Source: Streptomyces californicus (GTDB lineage Bacteria > Actinomycetota > Actinomycetes > Streptomycetales > Streptomycetaceae). Taken from it: DNA of 64,000 bases. Position numbers and translations under genes: made by a program. Below the pieces are notes generated by a model that made no database searches, had not been told where the DNA came from, and was given only the letters and a program-made list of their open reading frames with translations. Where the stretch lies: assembly GCF_000717645.1 (NCBI RefSeq), contig NZ_JNZZ01000001.1, positions 124,001 through 188,000 on the forward strand. The letters run 5' to 3'. Shown here in pieces: positions 1-7,683 of the stretch. Positions within the stretch are counted from its first letter, which is position 1; the number at the start of each line of letters is the position of its first letter.

Positions 1-40
1 CCGGGTAGGTGAGGGTGACATCGGTCAGGGTGAGCGTCAT
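1..40 (-). CDS. ABC transporter ATP-binding protein, N-terminal fragment
   Basis: Only the first 13 codons lie in the window; the gene runs off its left end. They read MTLTLTDVTLTYP, the usual first strand of an ABC ATPase, where an aromatic residue shortly after the start stacks on ATP. Its ATG overlaps the stop codon of the FtsX-type permease as ATGA (37-40), so the two are translationally coupled and this is most likely the permease's own ATPase. Walker motifs are outside the window, so the family call rests on context and these few residues. Confidence 0.6.
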   Translation of the reverse strand, partial: MTLTLTDVTLTYP

Positions 41-1116
41 CGGGCACTCCCGAGTGCGGTGAGCGGGTCGACGGCGGTGATCCGCCGGATGGACAGGGCG
101 GCCCCTAGCGCGCCGAGGGCGATCATCACGGCGGCCGGGACGAGGACGGTCGCCGTGTCCAGGACGAACGGCACCGCTCCCCCGCCGATCAGGGCCCCGG
201 CTCCGGCGGCGAGCGCGGTACCCGCCCCCGTACCGAGGACGAGCATGACCACGGCCTGGCCGAGCGCGTCGCGCAGGAGGTACGGGGTCGACGCGCCGAG
301 CGCCTTCAGCACGGCCACGTCGCCGCTGCGCTGGATCGTCCAGACGGTGAAGAACGCCCCGATGACGAGTGCGGAGATGGCGAAGAGGAAGCCGCGCATC
401 ATCTGCAGGGAGCTGTTCTCCGCCTGGTAGGAGCCGATCGCGGTGAGGGAGTCGTCGAGGGTGAGCGTGCTGGTGCCCGCCGCCTCGTCCCCCGCCGCGA
501 GGTCGGCGCCGCCGGTGGTGGTCAGGGCGATCACGGTGGCCTGTTCGGCGGGGCCCGCCCCGTCGTGGCCGATCTGCTGCCAGTCGTCGAGCGTGGTCCA
601 GACGACGGGGGTGTGGCTGTAGGCGGCGTCCCCCGTGACGGCGGCGACCTCGCGCTCGGTCCGGCCGAGTGCGATCCGGTCCCCGGCCGACACGTCCAGT
701 TCCTCGGCCGCCTTCTCCGACAGCACGACGCGGCCTGGCCCGGTCCCGTCCGGGCCGAGGGTGCCGTCCGGTTCGACGCCGAAGGCGGACACGGCGGCGG
801 TCCGCTCCCCGGCGGTGGCGTTGAGCGTATGGATGCCGACCGGCTGCGCGGCCTCGACGCCGGGCCGGGCCGCCCAGGCCCGCCAGTCGTCCTCGCGGAC
901 GGTCGAGTTGGTGAACGACTCGGCCTGCCCGTCCGGGGGCGCGGCGAACGCCAGGTGGTCGGCGTCGAGCCCGGTGACGGCCGAGGTGTTCTCCCGGGCC
1001 AGACCGGCGGTGAGGCCGGACAGCAGGCCCACGAGCAGCGTGATCAGCACCACGACCGAGCCCATGAGGGCGAACCGGCCCTTGGCGAAGCGGAGGTCTC
1101 TCCATGCGACGAACAT
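37..1116 (-). CDS. FtsX-like ABC transporter permease
   Basis: The 359-residue membrane protein has the MacB/FtsX layout. There is one N-terminal membrane helix (about residues 17-40), then a periplasmic-type domain of about 190 residues. Three C-terminal helices follow, the first preceded by MRGFLFAISALVIG and followed by the conserved coupling segment GDVAVLKALGAS. Such permeases work with a cytoplasmic ATPase in mechanotransmission or in export of peptides and lipids, and the ATPase gene overlaps its stop codon. A GGAGCC ribosome site precedes the ATG. A histidine kinase/response regulator pair starts 110 bp away on the opposite strand. Divergent pairs of this kind often control their transporter, but no operator was identified here. 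Substrate is unknown. Confidence 0.85.
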   Translation of the reverse strand: MFVAWRDLRFAKGRFALMGSVVVLITLLVGLLSGLTAGLARENTSAVTGLDADHLAFAAPPDGQAESFTNSTVREDDWRAWAARPGVEAAQPVGIHTLNATAGERTAAVSAFGVEPDGTLGPDGTGPGRVVLSEKAAEELDVSAGDRIALGRTEREVAAVTGDAAYSHTPVVWTTLDDWQQIGHDGAGPAEQATVIALTTTGGADLAAGDEAAGTSTLTLDDSLTAIGSYQAENSSLQMMRGFLFAISALVIGAFFTVWTIQRSGDVAVLKALGASTPYLLRDALGQAVVMLVLGTGAGTALAAGAGALIGGGAVPFVLDTATVLVPAAVMIALGALGAALSIRRITAVDPLTALGSAR

Positions 1117-1185
1117 GGCTCCAGCCTCGTCGGGCCGGGGCCGGAAGACATCGCGCGGCGGACGGGCCCGGGATCAACCTTTCGA

Positions 1186-1217
1186 TTGACCGGGGCCGGG
1201 AGGGGCGCGGCTACGCT
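1186..1217 (+). promoter_or_regulatory. putative promoter of the sensor kinase gene
   Basis: TTGACC (1186-1191) and TACGCT (1212-1217) resemble sigma-70-type boxes, but the spacing is 20 bp, longer than ideal. The -10 box ends only 9 bp before the ATG, so the transcript would be leaderless or nearly so, as is frequent in Streptomyces. No ribosome site is visible before this ATG, which fits that reading. Confidence 0.3.
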
Positions 1218-1226
1218 GGACAGACC

Positions 1227-2636
1227 ATGGATTCGCGTTCGCACACCCACGTCACGGCGGCCCTCCGGCTCTGCCTGCACGCCCTGCTGGCGGGGCTGCT
1301 GGCCCTGGTGGTGGTGCGGGCGGTGGGCGAGGGCGGGCCGCGGACGACGGCGGTCGTGGCGGTCGCGCTGCTGACGGCGGCGCTGTACGCGGCGGGGGCG
1401 CTGGTCTCCTCCGTACGCCCGGAGGACGAGGGGGCGGCATCGGTCTCCGCCGGGTCTCCAGGACGCGGGGCGGGTGCGTCGGTCTCCGCCGGGCGCCCTG
1501 AAGGCGGGGCGGGTGCGTCGGCTTCCGCCGTACGGCGGGGTGGCCGGGACAGGGCCCTGTTCGCTCCGGTGCGGCCCGGCAGCCGGGCCGGGGCGTGGTG
1601 GCTGGGCGCGTTGTGGGCGCTGTGGGCGGTGCTGCTGGTCCTGTCGCCGGACGCCCTGTGGATCGCCTTCCCGCTCTACTTCCTCCAGCTCCACTTCCTG
1701 CCGATGCGCTGGGCGCTGCCCGCCGTCGTGGTCACCGCGGCCGCCGCGATCACCAGCTTCGTCGTGCACCGGCAGGAGATCGCGCCGGGGGCGTTCATCG
1801 GCCCTCTGATCGGCGCGGCCGTCGCCGTCGCCACGGTCCTCGGGTACGACGCCCTGTTCCGGGAGAGCGAGCGGCGGCGGGAGCTGATCGTGGAGCTCGT
1901 CGCCACCCGCGCCGACCTGGCGGAGGCGGAACGTACCGCCGGGACCCTCGCCGAGCGCGAACGCCTCGCCCGGGAGATCCACGACACCCTCGCGCAGGGG
2001 CTGTCCAGCATCCAGTTGCTGCTGCGGGCCGCCGAGCGGTCGCTGCCCGAGGACGCTCCGGCCGCCGGGCACGTGCGGGCGGCCCGCGAGGCCGCGCAGG
2101 CCAATCTCGCCGAGGCCCGGTCCTTCGTCCGCGCGCTGACACCGCCGGATCTGGAGCACGGTTCGCTGGCCGGCGCCCTGGAGCGGCTCTGCGCCCGGAC
2201 GACCGCGCCGGGCCTGACCGTGCGGTTCGCGGTCAGCGGGACCCCGGTGGAGCTGCCGACCCCGTACGAGGTGGCGTTGCTGCGGACCGCGCAGTCGGCG
2301 CTGGCCAACACGGTGCGCCATGCGGGGGCCGGCCGGGCGGAGATCACGCTGAGCTTCATGGACACCTCCGTGGCGCTGGACGTGGTGGATGACGGGCGGG
2401 GCTTCGACCCGTCCGCCGCCCCGGTCCACGAACGCGGCGACGGAGGCTTCGGGCTGCCCGCCATGCGGGCGCGGGCGGGGTCCCTCGGCGGTGCGCTGAG
2501 CGTCGAGTCGGCGCCGGGCCAGGGCACGGCGGTGGCGGTCACGCTGCCGCTGCCCGTCGCGGAAGCCGGTACGGGAACGGGGACAGGCGGGGGAACGGGA
2601 GCGAACGTGGACACGGAAGCGGGGCGTGCGGCGTGA
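1227..2636 (+). CDS. Two-component sensor histidine kinase (NarL/DesK class)
   Basis: The 469-residue membrane-bound kinase is expected to autophosphorylate on histidine and pass phosphate to the response regulator encoded next. The N-terminal half has several membrane helices interrupted by a low-complexity Ser/Gly/Ala insert (about residues 60-110, with the SAGSPGRGAGASVSAGRPEG type of repetition). A HisKA_3 dimerisation helix follows with the motif REIHDTLAQGLSS, phospho-acceptor H252. The C-terminal HATPase domain shows an N-box around ANTVRHA and the G-box VVDDGRGFD. The ATG at 1227 is preferred over an upstream in-frame ATG because the protein resembles the family from here. Its stop overlaps the regulator's GTG start as GTGA. 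The signal sensed is unknown. Confidence 0.9.
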   Translation: MDSRSHTHVTAALRLCLHALLAGLLALVVVRAVGEGGPRTTAVVAVALLTAALYAAGALVSSVRPEDEGAASVSAGSPGRGAGASVSAGRPEGGAGASASAVRRGGRDRALFAPVRPGSRAGAWWLGALWALWAVLLVLSPDALWIAFPLYFLQLHFLPMRWALPAVVVTAAAAITSFVVHRQEIAPGAFIGPLIGAAVAVATVLGYDALFRESERRRELIVELVATRADLAEAERTAGTLAERERLAREIHDTLAQGLSSIQLLLRAAERSLPEDAPAAGHVRAAREAAQANLAEARSFVRALTPPDLEHGSLAGALERLCARTTAPGLTVRFAVSGTPVELPTPYEVALLRTAQSALANTVRHAGAGRAEITLSFMDTSVALDVVDDGRGFDPSAAPVHERGDGGFGLPAMRARAGSLGGALSVESAPGQGTAVAVTLPLPVAEAGTGTGTGGGTGANVDTEAGRAA

Positions 2637-3268
2637 GCGGGAAGGCGATCCGGCTGCTGCTGGCGGACGATCATCCGGTGGTACGGGCGGGGCTGCGCGC
2701 GGTCCTGGACACCGAGCCGGACTTCGAGGTCGCCGGTGAGGCCGCCACCGCCGAGGGGGCCGTCTCGCTGGCGGCGGCGGGCGGCTTCGACGTGGTCCTG
2801 ATGGACCTCCAGTTCGGTGCGGGCCTGCACGGCTCGGAGGCCACGGCGACGATCACCGCCGTGCCGGACGGCCCCCGGGTCCTCATCCTCACCACCTACG
2901 ACTCCGACGCGGACATCCTGGCGGCCGTCGAGGCGGGCGCCAGCGGCTATCTGCTCAAGGACGCGCCGCCGCAGGAGCTGGCGGCCGCGGTGCGCACCGC
3001 GGCGGCGGGCCGCTCGGCGCTCGCGCCCTCGGTGGCGCACCGGCTGATGGACCGGATGCGCACCCCCGCCGAGGCGCTGACCCGGCGGGAGCTGGAGGTG
3101 CTGCAGCTGGTCGGTGAGGGGCTGTCGAACCTGCAGATCAGTAAGCGGCTGTTCCTGAGCCAGGCCACGGTCAAGTCCCACCTGGTGCACATCTACGCCA
3201 AGCTGGGCGTCGACTCCCGTACGTCGGCGGTGGCCGCGGCCACGGCGCGCCGGCTCATCCGCCGCTGA
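2633..3268 (+). CDS. Response regulator, NarL/FixJ family
   Basis: The 211-residue DNA-binding partner of the overlapping kinase has a receiver domain of about residues 5-122. It carries the acidic pair DDH near the start, phospho-acceptor D58 in VVLMDLQF, the conserved threonine in ILTTYDSD and the lysine in LLKDAPP. A LuxR-type helix-turn-helix follows at about residues 148-205 (LTRRELEVLQLVGEGLSN...ISKRLFLSQATVKSHL). The GTG start overlaps the kinase stop codon by four bases, which argues for strict co-expression. The likely target is the divergent ABC transporter operon, by position only. Confidence 0.93.
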   Translation: MSGKAIRLLLADDHPVVRAGLRAVLDTEPDFEVAGEAATAEGAVSLAAAGGFDVVLMDLQFGAGLHGSEATATITAVPDGPRVLILTTYDSDADILAAVEAGASGYLLKDAPPQELAAAVRTAAAGRSALAPSVAHRLMDRMRTPAEALTRRELEVLQLVGEGLSNLQISKRLFLSQATVKSHLVHIYAKLGVDSRTSAVAAATARRLIRR

Positions 3269-3380
3269 GCCGGCGGAGTCCGCACTCCGGCGCGGAAGAG
3301 CGGTGCGGGCCGGGCGCACCTCCGTACCGGCGAAGCCCGGGCGACACCGCCGGGGCGACGGGCGCGGGACGGCGACCGCC

Positions 3381-3501
3381 GACGCACGAGGAGACCCCGC
3401 GTGGATGTCACCCGCCGACGACGCACGAGGAGACCCCGCATGGATGTCACCCACCGACGCACGGGGAGACCCCGCGCGGGTGTCAACCGCCGACGCACCG
3501 G
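3381..3501. repeat. Short tandem repeat, 36-39 bp period, three full copies plus a partial
   Basis: The block beginning GACGCACGAG recurs at 3381 and 3420, as GACGCACGGG at 3456, and as a partial GACGCACCGG at 3492. Periods are 39, 36 and 36 bp. Each full unit also carries GGAGACCCCGC and a GTGTCA/ATGTCA core. It lies between the response regulator and the convergent small gene at 3515, and it touches neither reading frame. Periods divisible by three hint at origin from coding sequence, but no conserved protein fits. It may be replication slippage. Confidence 0.7.
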
Positions 3502-3514
3502 CAGGCGCGGGGCG

Positions 3515-3829
3515 TCACCCGCGCGGGGGCTCCCCGAAGAGGTCGACCGCGTTGCGCACCTCGCGGAGGGCTGCGGCCAGGGCGCTCACCGAGCCGATCG
3601 CCCCCGCGATCAGCAGCAGCGAGCGGCGCATCCGGGGGATCTCCGGCACTCCGCTGACCGCCATGGCGTCCAGAGCCGCGAGCTCGTCCTCGGCGATCGG
3701 GCGGTCCGGGAACTCGGCCCGGAGCCCGGCCAGCTCCCTGCGGAGCCGGGAGACGGCCATGCGCAGCTCGGCCACTCTCGGATCCTCGACGCTTCCGGTC
3801 AGCCTCTTCCGCCCCACGCTTCGCAACAC
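3515..3829 (-). CDS. Small conserved helical protein (DUF5955-like)
   Basis: The 104-residue protein has a predicted amphipathic helix rich in Arg/Glu/Leu (AELRMAVSRLRRELAGLRAE, about residues 19-38). A conserved-looking acidic stretch (IAEDELAALDAM) follows, then a more hydrophobic segment (RSLLLIAGAIGSVSALAAAL, about residues 69-88) that is too weak to call a membrane helix. It ends in VDLFGEPPRG. The pattern resembles small Streptomyces proteins I associate with DUF5955, a recollection that needs an HMM search. Function is unknown. It stands alone, convergent with the response regulator, and the tandem repeats lie just beyond its 3' end. Confidence 0.7.
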   Translation of the reverse strand: MLRSVGRKRLTGSVEDPRVAELRMAVSRLRRELAGLRAEFPDRPIAEDELAALDAMAVSGVPEIPRMRRSLLLIAGAIGSVSALAAALREVRNAVDLFGEPPRG

Positions 3830-4018
3830 AGCATTCCCCCTCGCACGTCACGGCGCCGCTGTGACCCCCGCACCCGGGCTGTGGCCAAGTCACCGGGTTC
3901 GTCCGCAAGTTAACGCCATGACAGGCTGTGTGCGCCAGCCCACGCAAAGAAATCAGGGTTACCCCGGAGAGTGACATGCGTGTCGCGTGTGCGAACGGCT
4001 CGGTGGTATCCAGGCCCC

Positions 4019-4660
4019 ATGGCTACGGAGACGACGACGAGCACGGACCAGGACCGGGCAGCCGGCACGGAGAACCCCAAGGTCGCGGGGGTGGTGCTGG
4101 CCGCGGGCGGGGGGCGGCGGCTCGGCGGCCGCCCCAAGGCGCTGCTGCGGCACCGGGGCCGCCCGCTGATCGAACACGCGGTCCGCTCCCTGCGCAACGG
4201 CGGTTGCGGACCGCTCCACGTGGTGCTCGGCGCCTCGGCGGACGAGGTGCGGGCCCGGACGGACCTGAGGGGCTGCGCCGTGAGCGTGAACCCGGCGTGG
4301 GAGGAGGGCATGGGCTCCTCGCTGCGGCTGGGGCTCGCCGCCCTGAGCGCGGCGGACGCGGACGCGGCGCTCGTCCTCCTGGTCGACCAGCCGGGCATCG
4401 GCGCCGAGGCGGTGGCGCGGGTACGGCTGGCGTACCGCTCACGGACGAGCCTGGCGGCCGCCTCGTACGACGGGGAGCGGGGCCATCCGGTGCTGTTCGG
4501 CTCGGACCGGTGGCGGGACATCGCGGCGGCGGCCGTCGGCGACCGGGGCGCGCGGACGTATCTGCGGGAGCACCGGGACGCGATCACGCTCGTGGAGTGC
4601 GGGGACGTGGCGGAGGCGTACGACATCGACACGGAAGCGGACCTCGGGCGCCTGGAGTGA
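4019..4660 (+). CDS. MobA-like nucleotidyltransferase (molybdenum-cofactor cytidylyltransferase type)
   Basis: The 213-residue protein opens, after about 20 polar residues, with the NTP-transferase signature LAAGGGRRLGGRPKALL (about residues 26-42), where the Gly-rich loop and Lys bind the nucleotide triphosphate. A second family motif is LVDQPGIG (about residues 124-131; usual form DQP), and YDIDTEADL near the end matches the family's C-terminal DIDTxxD. Relatives transfer CMP or GMP to molybdopterin, or guanylate to phospholactate. Next to purine-degradation genes, the attractive inference is maturation of a molybdenum xanthine dehydrogenase, but no dehydrogenase gene is in the window. ATG 4019 is chosen over ATG 3971. 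There is no ribosome site, and GGTATC lies just upstream, suggesting leaderless transcription. Confidence 0.82.
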   Translation: MATETTTSTDQDRAAGTENPKVAGVVLAAGGGRRLGGRPKALLRHRGRPLIEHAVRSLRNGGCGPLHVVLGASADEVRARTDLRGCAVSVNPAWEEGMGSSLRLGLAALSAADADAALVLLVDQPGIGAEAVARVRLAYRSRTSLAAASYDGERGHPVLFGSDRWRDIAAAAVGDRGARTYLREHRDAITLVECGDVAEAYDIDTEADLGRLE

Positions 4661-4675
4661 GCGGCGCCGGGCCAG

Positions 4676-4759
4676 CGGCCCGGGGCCGGCGGCCCGGGGC
4701 CGGCGGCCCGGGGCCGGCGGCCCGGGGCCGGCGGCCCGGGGCCGGCGGCCCGGGGCCGG
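4676..4759. repeat. Six perfect tandem copies of a 14-bp GC repeat, in a 491-bp intergenic gap
   Basis: The unit CGGCCCGGGGCCGG is repeated six times without error from 4676 to 4759. It is nearly self-complementary, so the array could fold into strong secondary structure and might terminate the upstream gene. The rest of the 4661-5152 gap is GC-rich filler to about 4970, then a noticeably AT-richer 80 bp carrying the aceB promoter and its operators (annotated separately), then an aceB leader. No gene is seen in the gap. Confidence 0.85.
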
Positions 4760-4993
4760 CGCGTCCGCGTGGGGACGCCCGCCCCGGCCGCGCGGGCCCC
4801 GGCACGCCGCCCCTCGCGCACGGGCGCCCCGGAACTCGCGCCGGTCCGCCCGCGCCGCCCGGCCGCCGACCCGGCACGTCGGCGGTCCACCCCGCCCGAA
4901 GGTCCGCCCTCGACGGTCCGTGGCCGTCCCGGCACGCTGCGCCGCCTGGGGGCCGTTTCTGTCGAACCGGAGAATCTCGACATCAACAAATCA

Positions 4994-5035
4994 TTGAACT
5001 TCCACCATGAGGAAACTAGTATCCACTGATCAGAA
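4994..5035 (+). promoter_or_regulatory. aceB promoter with two overlapping 15-bp operator-like boxes
   Basis: TTGAAC (4994-4999) and TAGTAT (5017-5022), 17 bp apart, form a good sigma-70-type promoter, with a start expected near 5029. Box 1, TTCCACCATGAGGAA (5000-5014), fills the spacer. Box 2, ATCCACTGATCAGAA (5021-5035), covers the end of the -10 and the start site. The centres are 21 bp apart, exactly as in the hyi and gcl promoters in this window, where the same arms TTCCG/CGGAA and the same variant arm CAGAA occur. Position between and over the promoter boxes predicts repression. Confidence 0.65.
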
Positions 5036-5036
5036 G

Positions 5037-5055
5037 CCATCTGAACCTCAGACGG
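5037..5055. promoter_or_regulatory. Inverted repeat in the aceB leader
   Basis: CCATCTGA-ACC-TCAGACGG has arms matching at 7 of 8 positions. It lies just downstream of the predicted aceB transcription start, so it could be a third regulator site or a small RNA hairpin in the 124-nt leader. No match to another promoter in the window was seen. Confidence 0.35.
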
Positions 5056-5152
5056 CACCCACGGCCGTATCTCGGAGCCATGGCACGCCGTGCCGTCTCA
5101 GGCGACCCGGCGGCCGGTGAGAGGCCGCCGCCCGCTGAAGGAGTGACAGCTC

Positions 5153-6772
5153 ATGTCCGCACCAGCGCCGTCCACGCTGGCCATCGTCGATGCCGAGCCC
5201 CTGCCCCGGCAGGAAGAGGTCCTGACCGACGCGGCCCTCGCGTTCGTGGCCGAACTGCACCGGCAGTTCACCCCGCGCCGCAATGAGCTGCTCGCCCGTC
5301 GCGGTGAGCGCCGCGCCGAGATCGCCCGCACCTCCACGCTGGACTTCCTGCCCGAGACGGCGGCGGTTCGCGCGGACGACTCCTGGAAGGTCGCGCCCGC
5401 CCCGGCGGCTCTGAGCGACCGCCGGGTGGAGATCACCGGTCCGACCGACCGCAAGATGACCATCAACGCCCTGAACTCGGGCGCGAAGGTCTGGCTCGCC
5501 GACTTCGAGGACGCGTCCGCCCCCACGTGGGAGAACGTCGTCCTCGGCCAGCTCAACCTCACCGACGCCTACGAGCGCCGCATCGACTTCACCGACCCGA
5601 AGTCCGGCAAGTCCTACGCCCTCAAGGCCGCCGACGAGCTGGCCACCGTCGTGATGCGCCCGCGCGGCTGGCACCTGGAGGAGCGCCACCTCCAGCTCGA
5701 CGGCGTCTCCGTGCCCGGCGCGCTGGTCGACTTCGGCCTCTACTTCTTCCACAACGCGCAGCGCCTGATCGATCTCGGCAAGGGCCCGTACTTCTACCTG
5801 CCGAAGACCGAGTCGCACCTGGAGGCCCGCCTCTGGAACGACATCTTCGTCTTCGCCCAGGACTACGTCGGCGTCCCGCAGGGCACGGTCCGCGCGACGG
5901 TCCTGATCGAGACCATCACCGCCGCGTACGAGATGGAGGAGATCCTCTACGAACTGCGCGACCACGCCTCCGGATTGAACGCGGGCCGCTGGGACTACCT
6001 CTTCTCCATCGTCAAGAACTTCCGTGACGGCGGCGCCAAGTTCGTCCTGCCGGACCGCAACGCGGTGACGATGACCGCCCCGTTCATGCGGGCGTACACC
6101 GAACTCCTGGTCCGCACCTGCCACAAGCGCGGTGCGCACGCGATCGGCGGCATGGCGGCCTTCATCCCCTCGCGGCGCGACGCCGAGGTCAACAAGGTGG
6201 CCTTCGAGAAGGTCAAGGCCGATAAGGACCGCGAGGCCGCCGACGGCTTCGACGGCTCCTGGGTCGCCCACCCGGACCTGGTCCCGATCGCGTTGGCCTC
6301 CTTCGACGCGGTGCTCGGCGAGAAGCCCAACCAGAAGGACCGGCTCCGCGAGGACGTCTCGGTGGCGGCGGGCGACCTGATCGCCATCGACACCCTCGAC
6401 GCGAAGCCCACCTACGACGGTCTGCGCAACGCCGTCGCGGTCGGGATCCGCTACATCGAGGCGTGGCTGCGGGGCCTGGGCGCCGTCGCCATCTTCAACC
6501 TGATGGAGGACGCGGCGACCGCCGAGATCTCCCGCTCGCAGATCTGGCAGTGGATCAACGCGGACGTGGTCTTCGAGAACGGCGAGCACGCCACGGCGGA
6601 GCTGGCCCGCAAGGTCGCCGCCGAGGAACTGGCCGCGATCCGCGAGGAGATCGGCGAGGAGACCTTCACCGCCGGCAAGTGGCAGCAGGCCCACGACCTC
6701 CTGCTCCAGGTCTCCCTGGACCAGGACTACGCGGACTTCCTGACCCTGCCCGCGTACGAGCAGCTGCGCTGA
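5153..6772 (+). CDS. aceB: Malate synthase A
   Basis: The 539-residue enzyme condenses glyoxylate with acetyl-CoA to give malate, feeding two-carbon units from acetate or from purine-derived glyoxylate into the citric-acid cycle. Length and motifs match isoform A. Visible motifs include TGPTDRKMTINALNSGA, WLADFEDASAPTW (acidic Mg/glyoxylate-binding stretch), the signature MRPRGWHLEERHL, LPKTESHLEARLWND, IETITAAYEMEEILYELR and the catalytic-region GGMAAFIPSRRD. A GAAGGAG ribosome site sits 8 bases before the ATG. Its promoter carries boxes resembling those before hyi and gcl, so all three glyoxylate-consuming enzymes may answer to one repressor. The gene is monocistronic, with a hairpin after it. 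Confidence 0.97.
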   Translation: MSAPAPSTLAIVDAEPLPRQEEVLTDAALAFVAELHRQFTPRRNELLARRGERRAEIARTSTLDFLPETAAVRADDSWKVAPAPAALSDRRVEITGPTDRKMTINALNSGAKVWLADFEDASAPTWENVVLGQLNLTDAYERRIDFTDPKSGKSYALKAADELATVVMRPRGWHLEERHLQLDGVSVPGALVDFGLYFFHNAQRLIDLGKGPYFYLPKTESHLEARLWNDIFVFAQDYVGVPQGTVRATVLIETITAAYEMEEILYELRDHASGLNAGRWDYLFSIVKNFRDGGAKFVLPDRNAVTMTAPFMRAYTELLVRTCHKRGAHAIGGMAAFIPSRRDAEVNKVAFEKVKADKDREAADGFDGSWVAHPDLVPIALASFDAVLGEKPNQKDRLREDVSVAAGDLIAIDTLDAKPTYDGLRNAVAVGIRYIEAWLRGLGAVAIFNLMEDAATAEISRSQIWQWINADVVFENGEHATAELARKVAAEELAAIREEIGEETFTAGKWQQAHDLLLQVSLDQDYADFLTLPAYEQLR

Positions 6773-6788
6773 CCACGCCCGACGAACC

Positions 6789-6824
6789 CCGCCGCCCCGA
6801 CACCGCACAGCGCCGGGGCGGCGG
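6789..6824. terminator. Hairpin terminator after aceB
   Basis: CCGCCGCCCCG (6789-6799) pairs perfectly with CGGGGCGGCGG (6814-6824) across a 14-base loop. There is no T run, as usual in this genus. It lies between aceB and the convergent deformylase gene and could serve both. Confidence 0.5.
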
Positions 6825-6887
6825 CCGCGCGCGGCCCCGACTCCCGGCGCCTGCCCGATCCCTCGGGCGAAAGCCCCGGTCGCGCCG

Positions 6888-7547
6888 TCACTTGCCCAGC
6901 TCCGCGGCCCTCTCGGCGCGGCGGGCGAACACCGCCTCCCGGGCTTCCGCCATCTCGCTCAGGGCCGTCCGGCGCTCCCGGCGGGCGAGCCGGTCCAGAT
7001 AGAGGCGCCCGTTGAGATGGTCCGTCTCGTGCTGGAGGCACCGGGCGAAGTAGCCCCGCCCCTCGATCACCAGCGGCTCGCCGGTCCGGTCCCGGCCGCG
7101 TACGACGGCCCGGTCCGGGCGGGACACCACCCGGTAGGGGCCCGGCACGGACAGGCACCCCTCGGACTCCTCGACCAGCCTGCGCTGTTCGGCCGGGATC
7201 TCGTCCAGGACCGGGTTCACGACGTGTCCCACGTGGCGTACGCCCCAGTCGTCGGTGATGTCCCACACGAACACCCGCAGACCCTCCCCGATCTGGTTGG
7301 CGGCGAGTCCCGCACCCCCCGCCACCCTGTTCGTGGCGAACATGTCGTCGACGAGCCGGGCGAGTTCCGGTGTGCCGAACGCGGTGACCTCCTCGCAGCG
7401 GCGCCGCAGCACGTCTTCGCCGACCACGGTGATCCGGTGCACCGCACCCCGTTCGGCCTCCGGCACGACCTGCGGGTAGGAGTCGACCGGCCGCCCCTGG
7501 ACACGGGTCCGGCGGTCCTGCGAAGAGCTGTCGAACCGAACAGCCAT
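6888..7547 (-). CDS. def: Peptide deformylase
   Basis: The 219-residue metalloenzyme removes the N-formyl group from new proteins. All three family motifs are intact: GAGLAANQIG (motif I), EGCLSVP (motif II, metal ligand C131) and QHETDH (motif III, ligands H173 and H177, catalytic E174). An N-terminal extension of about 25 residues and a charged C-terminal tail flank the domain. ATG 7547 is chosen as the nearest start with an upstream G-rich site (AAAGGTG). Streptomycetes usually carry more than one deformylase. This one stands apart from fmt and ribosome genes and is divergent from an ArsR-like regulator with twin palindromes between them, so it may be a conditionally expressed paralogue. 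That role is inference. Confidence 0.93.
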   Translation of the reverse strand: MAVRFDSSSQDRRTRVQGRPVDSYPQVVPEAERGAVHRITVVGEDVLRRRCEEVTAFGTPELARLVDDMFATNRVAGGAGLAANQIGEGLRVFVWDITDDWGVRHVGHVVNPVLDEIPAEQRRLVEESEGCLSVPGPYRVVSRPDRAVVRGRDRTGEPLVIEGRGYFARCLQHETDHLNGRLYLDRLARRERRTALSEMAEAREAVFARRAERAAELGK

Positions 7548-7656
7548 GAAGTACCCACACCTTTCACCGTGGCGAGCGCGCGTCCGAAACGCACGCTCCG
7601 GCCCGACGCACCTGTTGTGACGCCTCGGCCGAGCGCACCCGCGCCTTGACCGAATG

Positions 7657-7683
7657 CTTTGCAAAGTAGCACCCTTTGCAAAG
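7657..7683. promoter_or_regulatory. Twin CTTTGCAAAG palindromes, likely autoregulatory operator
   Basis: Two identical, perfect 10-bp palindromes CTTTGCAAAG lie at 7657-7666 and 7674-7683, centres 17 bp apart. A TTGACC -35-like box (7646-7651) lies just upstream, and the second palindrome ends on the first base of the regulator's GTG start. The layout predicts repression of the ArsR-like gene by its own product and possibly of the divergent deformylase. Confidence 0.65.

Noticed and set aside
3381..3501. CRISPR-like array.
   Set aside because: The units are contiguous with no spacers, only three copies exist, and no cas gene is near.
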